Shown here one piece after another: positions 1-6,371 of a stretch of DNA of 8,409 nt. The notes below the pieces were generated by a model. The model ran no database searches, was not told the DNA's origin, and saw only the letters and a list, made by a program, of their open reading frames with translations. The DNA is from Gemmatimonadota bacterium (GTDB lineage Bacteria; Gemmatimonadota; Gemmatimonadetes; Longimicrobiales; Gaopeijiaceae). Within the stretch, counting starts at the first letter, position 1. Each line of letters begins with the position of its first letter. A program made the translations under genes and the position numbers. The stretch covers positions 1-8,409 of the forward strand of contig JAUQOX010000116.1 of assembly GCA_030550695.1 (NCBI GenBank), written 5' to 3'.

Positions 1-378
1 GGGGCGATAGGCGGAGGCCGCCAGCAAGAGGGCGAAGGAGAGAGCCAGGAGGCGGGAGGATCGGAAACTACCGGGGGGCCGGAGGGCCTCGGCCACCAGG
101 AGCAGGAGGAGGAGGTCCACCACCGGCGGGACCATGTCGCCCCGATAGAGGAGGGCGAGGAGGGCCACCCGGCCAAGAAGGACAAGGGCCAAGGCCACGA
201 TGAGCCGTTCCAGCGCCGGTACGACCCGGGGGGACGGGTGCCAAATCAGGGACAGGAGCAGGGCGCCGGACGCCAGGAGGGGGGTGGGAGCCCCCACACC
301 GGATCCTACCCAGAACGCCAGGAGAGCCACCAGGACCGTGAGGATCACCGAGCGGCGGTGCAGGGCGGGCAGGCTCAT
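1..378 (-). CDS. Partial membrane protein, probable N-terminal part of a TgpA/DUF3488 transglutaminase-like protein
   Basis: This open frame begins at an ATG (378-376) that overlaps the TGA of the DUF58 gene as ATGA, and continues without a stop to the left edge, giving 126 residues. It was translated by hand from the reverse complement. The product starts MSLPALHRRSVILTVLVALL and is very rich in leucine, valine and alanine. Hydrophobic segments lie at about residues 10-30, 33-47, 57-78, 85-98 and 108-123, broken by short basic or proline-rich loops. An AAGG lies about 4 bases before the start. In many bacteria MoxR and DUF58 genes are followed by a protein with an N-terminal bundle of membrane helices (DUF3488) and a periplasmic transglutaminase-like domain; position and topology fit that. 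The catalytic Cys-His-Asp domain would lie outside the window, so the family call rests on context plus hydrophobicity. It could be another multi-pass protein of the same cluster. Confidence 0.62.
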   Translation of the reverse strand, partial: MSLPALHRRSVILTVLVALLAFWVGSGVGAPTPLLASGALLLSLIWHPSPRVVPALERLIVALALVLLGRVALLALLYRGDMVPPVVDLLLLLLVAEALRPPGSFRSSRLLALSFALLLAASAYRP

Positions 379-1541
379 CAGGCCTTCTTGCCGGGGCGGG
401 AGCAACCGCTTGAGGTCCCCTGGTAGGGAAGCCTGGACGGGGGGTCCGCCATGAGACACCACCGGGGGTGGGTAGGGGGAACGAAGGGTGGGGCATCGGG
501 ACGGAACTCCACGAGGGCCAAGGCGTCCATCACTCTCCGAAACTGGACTTCCCCTTCCCCCGGCTCCACCCGAACGCCCTGGGTGGCGAGGCCGAAGCGG
601 CGGCCCTCCCGAAAGGCATTACGGGCAAGGTCGGCGGCAACCTCCACCAAGGCTTCCGCCTCCTCCCCGGGCGCTCGCCGCAAGTCCAGACAAATCCACA
701 CGCTTTGGGTTTCCCCTCCCCCGTACTCCCGGACCACTGGCGCGCCCAAACGTGCGGTGGTGCGCCAGTGGATGTCCCGAGGCTCGTCCCCCGGCCGGTA
801 GGGCCGGAGAGCCCGGTATTCGCCCCGGGCAAATGGGACCCTTACCGCGGGGCTCTGCCGTCGGCCTCCGCCCGAGGCGCCCTTCGGGGGGGGGTGGGGG
901 GCTGGGCGGATCCGGGGCCAGACCAGAATTTCTGCGGGTGCCTCGAGGTTCCGCAGCTTCTCGAAGAACCCGAAAGGCGCCGTGGTGGACACAACCATGG
1001 CACTCAGGCGCACAACCCCCCGGCGGGGGAGCAGAAGGGAGCGGGCCGCCGTGCGAGTCTCTCCTTTTCCCAGGAAGGGCAGGGCAGCCCACCCCGGGTG
1101 GCCCTCCTCTCCGACCCGGAGGTTCAGGGCCGGAAAGCGGGAGGGACCCCGATCCACCTCGTAGGACACCCGGATAGGGTGTCCGGCGGAGGCCCTTTGG
1201 GGAACTTCCCGGCGGATGCGAATCCCTCCCACCACCTGTTCCGAAACCCAGGAACTCACAGCCATGAGGCCCAGCAGGATCCCTAGGAGCAGATAGAGGA
1301 GGTTGTTCCCTGTGTTGATGCCCGCCAGCCCCACGGCAGCGGCACCGGCGGTGAGGAAGAGGCCGGTCCGGGTGAACCGGATCCGCCGCCAGGACCAGAA
1401 ACGCTTCCAGGCCCGCTTCCCTGGGCGGGCCTCGGGGGCCGGATGGGCCGCCGTCCTTCCGCCGGACCCGGGCCTAGGGGGGGAACGGTGCCCTCCGAAG
1501 GAAGCCGATCCCATCTCCTTCTCAAACGGGTAAGGGGACAC
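378..1541 (-). CDS. DUF58 domain-containing protein (MoxR-associated, membrane-anchored)
   Basis: A protein of up to 387 residues. Two hydrophobic segments (about residues 57-75 and 79-97) are joined by the GINTGNNLLYLLLG motif typical of DUF58 proteins. A beta-rich region follows, and then the family signature RPYRPGDEPRDIHWR at about residues 246-260, continuing into TTARLG. The segment around VWICLDLRRAPGEEAEALVE resembles the start of a degenerate von Willebrand A-like fold. DUF58 proteins are usually encoded beside MoxR ATPases and are thought to act with them in folding or assembling envelope or secreted proteins; the exact role here is unknown. The start is uncertain. The GTG at 1541 overlaps the MoxR stop by 20 bases and gives a Pro/Arg-rich cytoplasmic leader. 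An in-frame ATG at 1514 lies 7 bases after the MoxR TGA, but its AAGGAG directly touches the ATG. The stop overlaps the next gene as ATGA, so translation is probably coupled. Confidence 0.9.
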   Translation of the reverse strand: MSPYPFEKEMGSASFGGHRSPPRPGSGGRTAAHPAPEARPGKRAWKRFWSWRRIRFTRTGLFLTAGAAAVGLAGINTGNNLLYLLLGILLGLMAVSSWVSEQVVGGIRIRREVPQRASAGHPIRVSYEVDRGPSRFPALNLRVGEEGHPGWAALPFLGKGETRTAARSLLLPRRGVVRLSAMVVSTTAPFGFFEKLRNLEAPAEILVWPRIRPAPHPPPKGASGGGRRQSPAVRVPFARGEYRALRPYRPGDEPRDIHWRTTARLGAPVVREYGGGETQSVWICLDLRRAPGEEAEALVEVAADLARNAFREGRRFGLATQGVRVEPGEGEVQFRRVMDALALVEFRPDAPPFVPPTHPRWCLMADPPSRLPYQGTSSGCSRPGKKA

Positions 1542-2499
1542 CGGCCAGGATTTCTTCCAGCAAAGCCGACGCCTGCTCGTGGGCTTCGGCGGTGGCAGGC
1601 TCCGTTCCCAAAGGCACCAGCCGGTGGGCCAGGCAGGGAACCACCAAGGCCAAGATGTCGTCGGGGATCAGGAAGCCTCGCCCTCGGACCAGCGCAAGGG
1701 CCCGAGAGGCCCGGAACAGGGCCACGGCTCCCCGAGGGCTGACGCCCACCTGAAAGCGAGGGTCCCGCCGGGTCCGTTGGACGATGTCCAGGAGGTAGTC
1801 CAACAGGGCGGGGTCCGCCCGGACGTGATCCACCTGCTTCTGCAGCTCCAAGAGGGTGGAAGGGGGCAGAAGAGGCCTCAACGACTCGAGGCGGTGGCCG
1901 GTGCGATGGCTTTCCAAAAGGATTCTTCGTTCGGCCTCCCGGTCGGGGTAGCCGATGGTCAATCGCATGAGGAACCGGTCCAGTTGACTCTCGGGAAGGG
2001 GGTAGGTGCCATGATGTTCCAGAGGGTTCTGGGTGGCCAGCACCAGGAAGGGTTCCGGCAGGGGGAAGGTCCGGTCATCGATGGTCACCTTGCCCTCTTG
2101 CATGGCCTCCAGCAGCCCGCTCTGGGTTCGGGGAGGGGCCCGGTTGATTTCGTCGGCCAAGAGGATGTTGGTGAAGATAGGACCCGGCCGGGTCTCGAAT
2201 TCCCCCGTGGTGGGGTTGAAGAGCGAAACCCCGAGGATGTCGGAGGGGAGGAGGTCGCTGGTGAACTGGATCCTGCGAAAGCTGAGCCCCAGGCTTCTGG
2301 CCAGGGCGTGGGCCAGAGTGGTCTTGCCCACCCCGGGCACGTCCTCGAAAAGGATGTGCCCCTGGGCCAACAGGGCAGCCAAGGCGAAGCGCACGACCTC
2401 GCGTTTGCCGTGGAACACGCCCTCGACCTGTTCCACCAGCCCTTCGAGGATCTTAGGATCGACAGGGGGGGTGTCGAGGGGGGCGGGGGACTCGGGCAT
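1522..2499 (-). CDS. MoxR-family AAA+ ATPase
   Basis: A 325-residue protein of normal MoxR length. Visible motifs: Walker A DVPGVGKTT (residues 53-61); Walker B LLADEINRAPP (113-123); sensor 1 ATQNP (155-159); arginine-finger region ESQLDRF (R175); sensor 2 GVSPRGA (R256) in the C-terminal lid domain. MoxR ATPases hydrolyse ATP to remodel or assemble partner proteins, often together with adjacent von Willebrand A or DUF58 proteins. The ATG at 2499 was chosen because GGAG (plus-strand 2508-2511) lies 8 bases upstream and the protein begins just before the conserved N-terminal helix. The same frame stays open back to 2952, but that extension would run antisense through actA and has no MoxR-like sequence. 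This is the first gene of the minus-strand cluster; no convincing promoter was identified for it. The substrate is not inferable from the sequence. Confidence 0.94.
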   Translation of the reverse strand: MPESPAPLDTPPVDPKILEGLVEQVEGVFHGKREVVRFALAALLAQGHILFEDVPGVGKTTLAHALARSLGLSFRRIQFTSDLLPSDILGVSLFNPTTGEFETRPGPIFTNILLADEINRAPPRTQSGLLEAMQEGKVTIDDRTFPLPEPFLVLATQNPLEHHGTYPLPESQLDRFLMRLTIGYPDREAERRILLESHRTGHRLESLRPLLPPSTLLELQKQVDHVRADPALLDYLLDIVQRTRRDPRFQVGVSPRGAVALFRASRALALVRGRGFLIPDDILALVVPCLAHRLVPLGTEPATAEAHEQASALLEEILAGVPLPV

Positions 2500-2507
2500 G
2501 GTCGTTG

Positions 2508-2511
2508 CTCC
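2508..2511 (-). promoter_or_regulatory. Ribosome binding site for the MoxR gene
   Basis: On the minus strand this reads GGAG, 8 bases before the ATG at 2499. It decides the start of the MoxR gene against the open extension up to 2952. Confidence 0.65.
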
Positions 2512-2612
2512 GAGAGGGTGAGGATGGCAGGAAACGCCCTCAGGTCCAGGGACGTGATCGAGCCCTTGGAACCCGCCCCAATTTGAAAGGTTTCGGGAAA
2601 CATCTACCGGCG

Positions 2613-2641
2613 TTGACACTACGAGGGGGCTCCCGTAGCTT
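2613..2641 (+). promoter_or_regulatory. Putative sigma-70-type promoter of the act operon
   Basis: A perfect -35 hexamer TTGACA (2613-2618) is followed by a 17-base spacer and a -10-like TAGCTT (2636-2641), which keeps the first two and the last base of TATAAT. The start of transcription would fall near 2648, leaving a leader of about 70 bases before the actA ATG. No other equally good promoter was seen in the 220-base divergent region. The perfect -35 in GC-rich DNA and its placement support the call; the -10 is only moderate, which would suit a promoter helped by an activator. Confidence 0.55.
2619..2638. promoter_or_regulatory. Dyad symmetry in the promoter spacer, possible operator
   Basis: The sequence has perfect outer arms CTACG and CGTAG separated by ten bases (AGGGGGCTCC). 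After one mismatch the pairing continues with G-C and G-T pairs toward the centre. It fills the -35/-10 spacer of the putative act promoter and its right arm overlaps the first bases of the -10. This is where MerR-type activators or steric repressors bind, but I do not recognise the motif as that of a known regulator. A chance GC-rich palindrome cannot be excluded. Confidence 0.35.
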
Positions 2642-2644
2642 CCC

Positions 2645-2665
2645 TGCCGTTTCCGTGCCGTTTCC
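2645..2665 (+). repeat. Tandem direct repeat of 10 bases with an 11-base period in the actA leader
   Basis: TGCCGTTTCC occurs at 2645-2654 and again at 2656-2665, separated by one G, so both copies fall on the same face of the helix. It lies immediately downstream of the predicted -10, around the predicted transcription start. It could be a tandem protein-binding site or simply a short slippage duplication. Confidence 0.6.
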
Positions 2666-2719
2666 TGGCCTTCGTTTTCGCAGCCAACGCCATTGGGCCT
2701 CGAGCGGGCTCTTGTGCCT

Positions 2720-3256
2720 ATGAGAAGACCGTGGGGCGTCTTGGCCCTATCCGTTGTGGCGGTGTCCGCTGCCTCGGCTTTCATCAGCCTCCAGGGACCG
2801 CCTCCCTCCCCTCCCCCCTCGGGTGACCCGGTCCAGCCCATCGCGTTCCCCCACAACACCCATGCGGGCCAGTTCCGGATCGACTGCCAATATTGCCACT
2901 TCTCGGCGGAGCGTTCCTTGTCGGCCGGAATCCCCCCCGTGGAAAGCTGCATGGGCTGTCACACCGTCATTCAGGGCCGGAACCGACCCGAAGAGGTCAA
3001 CAAGCTGAGGGAATACTGGAATCGGGGCGAGCCGATCCCATGGGTTCGGATCTACAAGGTTGCTGACCACGTGAGGTTCCCCCATATGCGGCACGTATCG
3101 CCCCAGGGGGGAAATCTCGACTGCAGCGAGTGCCACGGGGCCGTGGAGGAGATCGAAGTGATCCGCGGGGTGGCGCAACCCCTCACCATGGGCTGGTGCG
3201 TGGATTGCCACCGGAAGAAAGAGGCCTCCGTAGACTGTACCGTCTGTCATTACTGA
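2720..3256 (+). CDS. actA: Alternative complex III subunit ActA, pentaheme cytochrome c
   Basis: A 178-residue protein with an N-terminal hydrophobic segment (about residues 6-24) that serves as signal or membrane anchor. It has five CXXCH heme c motifs: CQYCH (56-60), CMGCH (77-81), CSECH (135-139), CVDCH (160-164) and CTVCH (173-177), the last one residue from the C-terminus. Exactly five histidines lie outside these motifs (H45, H48, H117, H122, H125), enough for distal ligands; M157 in LTMGWC is another possible ligand. In ACIII, ActA receives electrons from the iron-sulfur clusters of ActB on the periplasmic face and passes them to ActE or an oxidase. The ATG at 2720 gives a compact basic n-region before the hydrophobic stretch. 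In-frame TTG (2693) and GTG (2714) are alternatives, and no strong Shine-Dalgarno settles it. It is the first gene of the act operon; actB follows after 63 bases. Confidence 0.93.
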   Translation: MRRPWGVLALSVVAVSAASAFISLQGPPPSPPPSGDPVQPIAFPHNTHAGQFRIDCQYCHFSAERSLSAGIPPVESCMGCHTVIQGRNRPEEVNKLREYWNRGEPIPWVRIYKVADHVRFPHMRHVSPQGGNLDCSECHGAVEEIEVIRGVAQPLTMGWCVDCHRKKEASVDCTVCHY

Positions 3257-3319
3257 TGCAGGCCCATACCCGGGGTGAGGACGGGGTGGCGCAATCAAGC
3301 TGAAGGATGAGCGAAGTCC

Positions 3320-6300
3320 ATGAGTGAAGGCATTCGGCGGCGGGATTTCCTCAAGGTGGTGGGGGCCGGGGGCGCGGGGGCGACCGTTCTGGGGTGTTCC
3401 ACCCAGAAGATCGAGCGGCTTCTCCCTTACGTGGTAGCCGACGAAGAGATCACCCCCGGTGTGGCCACCTGGTACACGTCGGTCTGCGGAGAATGCCCCG
3501 CCGGATGCGGCGTTCTCGTCCGAACCCGGGAAGGCCGGGTGGTCAAGGTGGAGGGTAACCCCCAACATCCCATCTCCAAAGGGGCGCTCTGTCCCCGGGG
3601 GTATGCCTCCGTGCAAGGGTTGTACGACCCGGATCGGCTTCGGACTCCTCTGTTGAAGGAGGGAGGAGGTTTCCGACCCCTGAGCTGGGATGAGGCGGAA
3701 ACCTTGTTGGCCCAGAAGATGGCCGAAGGGGGACGGACGCTGTTTCTCACCGGGCGTCTCGGCCCCTCCATGGAGGCTTTGGTGGAAGCCCTGGCTTCCT
3801 CCGTCCAGGGCCAGCGGGTCGAGTACGAGAGTCTCTCGGAGGCTCCCCTTCGGGAGGCCACGAGGTTGGCTTTCGGGGTGGACGACCTCCCGACCTACCA
3901 CCTGGACCAGGCTCGCCTGATCTATTCCTTCGGGGCCGACTTTCTGGAGACCTGGCTGTCCCCCGTAGCGTACCATCGGGCCTTTGCTCGGATGGCCGGG
4001 GTGGACGACCATGCCTCCAAGGGGCGGCTGGTGTGGCTGGCACCTCGTCTTTCCCTTACCGGCCAGAATGCGGACGAGTGGGTCCCCCTCAAGCCCGGGT
4101 CCGAGGCGGCGGTGGCCCTGGCCATGGCGCACGTGATCGCCCGGGCCCGGGGAAATGCTGGACCTTACCAGGCGGTGTTGGACGCCTACCCGCCGGCCAG
4201 GGCGGAGAGCTTGGCCGGAGTCCCCGCCGCCGTCGTGGAGAGCCTGGCGGAGCGTTTCCTGGAGGAGGGACCAAGCCTGGCCCTGGGGCCGGGGGTGGCC
4301 GGGCACCACCGCCACGCCACCGGCGCCAACCTGGCCGTCCACGTCCTCAATTGGGTTGCGGGCAACGTCGGGAGGACTTTGAGCCTGGGCCAAAAGGACC
4401 AGGCAGCCCCCTCCCGCCCTTTCCGCGATCTGCAGGAAGCCCTGGCGGCCATGCCCGGCGTTGGTGTGGTGGTGGTGATGGGGACCAACCCCGCCTACAG
4501 CCTTCCCCCCTCCGCAGGGTTTCGGCAGGCCTTCGCTTCGGCAGGGTTCCGGGTGGCCTTCGCCACCGGCCTGGACGAGACGTCCGCCCTGTGCGACTTG
4601 ATTTTGCCCGACCGGCATTTCCTGGAGGCTTGGGGGGACTCGGCTCCTCGGCCCGGCGTTTTTGCCCTTCAGCAACCGGCGATGCAGCCGGTGCCCCTTT
4701 TCGATTCCAAGCAAGCTGGGGATGTCCTCCTGTCCGTGGCACTTCGGCTGGGGAAGGACCTGGGCGGAGTCACGTTCTACGACTTCCTCCGGAGGCGCTG
4801 GCAGGGGGTAGCGGCGGAGGCAGGACATGGAGGGCCTTTCGAGGATTTCTGGAGAGAGGCCCTCAGGAAGGGCGTGGTGGAAATCGAGACCCGGCCGACA
4901 CAGGAGTCCCCGGGGCTTCGACCCCCGGAAGCCTCCGTCAGCTTCGAGCCGCCGGATCTTGAGGGGGCGGGCGAGTTCGCCCTCCTGGTGTACCCCTCGC
5001 CCCGCTTCGGAGACGGACGCCAGGCGAACCGCCCCTGGCTCCAGGAGCTCCCGGATCCGGTCAGCAAGATGACCTGGCACTCCTGGGTGGAACTGAACCC
5101 CAGGGCCGGCGAGCGCCTGGGTCTCCGGAACGGCGATATGGTGGTTCTCCGTTCCTCTTATGGCCAGGTGGAGGTACCGGTCTGGTTGTATCCGGGGATC
5201 CGAGAGGATGTGGTAGCCCTTGCCATGGGAGGAGGCCACGAAGAATTCGGCCGTTTCGCCAAGGGGAAGGGCGTCAACCCCATGGTCCTCCTGCCCACGG
5301 TTCTGGACGAGGTCTCCGGAACGCTGAGCAAGGTCGTGGTGCGCGTTTCCCTGGAACCCACGGGAGTGCGGAGGCTCCTGGCCACCACCGAAGGTTCGGC
5401 GGACCAAAGGGGACGGCCGATTGCGCCGGCGGTCTCGCTGGCAGCTCTGACCGGAGGGGGAGACAAGGGGCACGGCAAGGGCCACCATCCCGACCTCCGG
5501 GAACTGCAGGGGAAGGGTGGTTTCGTGCCGGTCCCCACGGAAGGAAGGCCGGAGGATTTCCCCTTGGAAGGGAGTCGTTACGGCGAGTACGATCCGGAAG
5601 AGAAACCCCGCTGGGCCATGGTCCTGGACCTGGACCGGTGCACGGGCTGTAGCGCCTGTGTCACGGCCTGCCAGTCGGAGAACAACGTCCCTTGGGTGGG
5701 AGAGGAACAGGTGATGCGGGGTCGGGAAATGCATTGGATCCGGATGGAGCGCTACTACGAAGCCGTGGACGCTTCCCACCCCGGACCTGTGGACATCCGT
5801 TTCCTTCCCATGCTCTGCCAGCACTGCGGGAACGCCCCCTGCGAACCGGTCTGTCCGGTATATGCAGCTTACCACACCCCAGAGGGGCTCAACGCCCAGG
5901 TCTACAACCGCTGTGTGGGGACGAGGTACTGCGCCAACAACTGCCCGTACAAGGTCCGGGTGTTCAACTGGTTCACCTTCACCGACGTCCCGGAGCCCAT
6001 GAACTGGGCCTACAACCCCGACGTGACGGTGCGGAGCAGCGGAGTCATGGAAAAGTGCTCCTTCTGCGTCCACCGCATCCGGGAAGCCCAGAACCGGGCT
6101 CGTCTGGAGGGTCGGCGGCCCTTGCAAGACGGGGAGGTGGTCACGGCCTGCCAGCAGAGCTGTCCGGCCGAAGCCATTGTCTTCGGCAACATTCGGGACC
6201 CCAGGTCGCGGGTCTCCCAGCTCGCCCGGAACGGGAGGGCCTACCGCGTCCTGGACGAACACATCAATACCCAGCCGGCGGTGATCTACCTGAAGAAGGT

Positions 6301-6334
6301 CACCTTCCACGAAGCTCCCGAAGGGGAGCACTGA
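3320..6334 (+). CDS. actB: Alternative complex III subunit ActB, Tat-exported molybdopterin-like and iron-sulfur protein
   Basis: A 1004-residue fusion, the usual ActB size. The N-terminus has a twin-arginine signal (RRRDFLK, residues 6-12), a Gly/Ala hydrophobic stretch and a lipobox-like VLGC with C26, so the mature protein may be lipid-anchored outside the membrane. Residues about 50-690 resemble the molybdopterin oxidoreductase fold; in studied ActB proteins this part holds no molybdenum cofactor. A four-cysteine motif is retained here (C56, C59, C63, C91). A Gly/His/Lys-rich linker (about 695-745) leads to the PsrB-like ferredoxin domain, with CTGCSACVTAC (774-784), CQHCGNAPCEPVC (833-845), CVGTRYCANNC (865-875), CSFC (913-916) and CQQSC (944-948). 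T868 replaces a cysteine, which fits three [4Fe-4S] and one [3Fe-4S] cluster. These carry electrons from quinol oxidation at ActC to the ActA hemes. The gene starts at ATG 3320 after a weak AAGGA (3303-3307); actC follows after 37 bases. Confidence 0.95.
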   Translation: MSEGIRRRDFLKVVGAGGAGATVLGCSTQKIERLLPYVVADEEITPGVATWYTSVCGECPAGCGVLVRTREGRVVKVEGNPQHPISKGALCPRGYASVQGLYDPDRLRTPLLKEGGGFRPLSWDEAETLLAQKMAEGGRTLFLTGRLGPSMEALVEALASSVQGQRVEYESLSEAPLREATRLAFGVDDLPTYHLDQARLIYSFGADFLETWLSPVAYHRAFARMAGVDDHASKGRLVWLAPRLSLTGQNADEWVPLKPGSEAAVALAMAHVIARARGNAGPYQAVLDAYPPARAESLAGVPAAVVESLAERFLEEGPSLALGPGVAGHHRHATGANLAVHVLNWVAGNVGRTLSLGQKDQAAPSRPFRDLQEALAAMPGVGVVVVMGTNPAYSLPPSAGFRQAFASAGFRVAFATGLDETSALCDLILPDRHFLEAWGDSAPRPGVFALQQPAMQPVPLFDSKQAGDVLLSVALRLGKDLGGVTFYDFLRRRWQGVAAEAGHGGPFEDFWREALRKGVVEIETRPTQESPGLRPPEASVSFEPPDLEGAGEFALLVYPSPRFGDGRQANRPWLQELPDPVSKMTWHSWVELNPRAGERLGLRNGDMVVLRSSYGQVEVPVWLYPGIREDVVALAMGGGHEEFGRFAKGKGVNPMVLLPTVLDEVSGTLSKVVVRVSLEPTGVRRLLATTEGSADQRGRPIAPAVSLAALTGGGDKGHGKGHHPDLRELQGKGGFVPVPTEGRPEDFPLEGSRYGEYDPEEKPRWAMVLDLDRCTGCSACVTACQSENNVPWVGEEQVMRGREMHWIRMERYYEAVDASHPGPVDIRFLPMLCQHCGNAPCEPVCPVYAAYHTPEGLNAQVYNRCVGTRYCANNCPYKVRVFNWFTFTDVPEPMNWAYNPDVTVRSSGVMEKCSFCVHRIREAQNRARLEGRRPLQDGEVVTACQQSCPAEAIVFGNIRDPRSRVSQLARNGRAYRVLDEHINTQPAVIYLKKVTFHEAPEGEH

Positions 6335-6371
6335 CGCCTCCCGGCCTCGTTATGTCTTCACAGGGACCTTC

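Noticed and set aside
468..1286. Plus-strand open frame of 272 codons opposite the DUF58 gene
   Set aside because: Antisense to a gene with the DUF58 signature; no recognisable domain and overlapping starts in other frames.
1579..2586. Plus-strand open frame of 335 codons opposite the MoxR gene
   Set aside because: Antisense to a gene with clear AAA+ motifs; composition is low-complexity Gly/Gln/His, typical of shadows in GC-rich DNA.
2591..2600. TTTC-GG-GAAA palindrome in the divergent intergenic region
   Set aside because: Only four-base arms, no second copy, and not placed relative to a recognisable promoter.
2702..2711. GAGC-GG-GCTC palindrome just before the actA start
   Set aside because: A two-base loop and four-base stem is too short to be a stable hairpin, and such palindromes are common in this composition.
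2500..2952. N-terminal extension of the MoxR frame to 2952
   Set aside because: It would run antisense into actA, has no MoxR-like sequence, and the internal ATG at 2499 has a well-spaced GGAG.
3257..3319. Possible terminator or attenuator between actA and actB
   Set aside because: No stem of useful length followed by a T-run; the spacer is short and the genes belong to one complex.
2747..6331. Open frame of 1194 codons on the minus strand across actA and actB
   Set aside because: Its codons are the exact reverse complements of the actA and actB codons, which share one frame. It is open only because TTA, CTA and TCA codons are absent in these GC-rich genes. The product has no recognisable domain and is a shadow.
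6335..6371. ATG at 6352 as an alternative start for actC
   Set aside because: It is in a different frame and hits a stop shortly after the real start; ATG 6372 has AGGGA at five bases.
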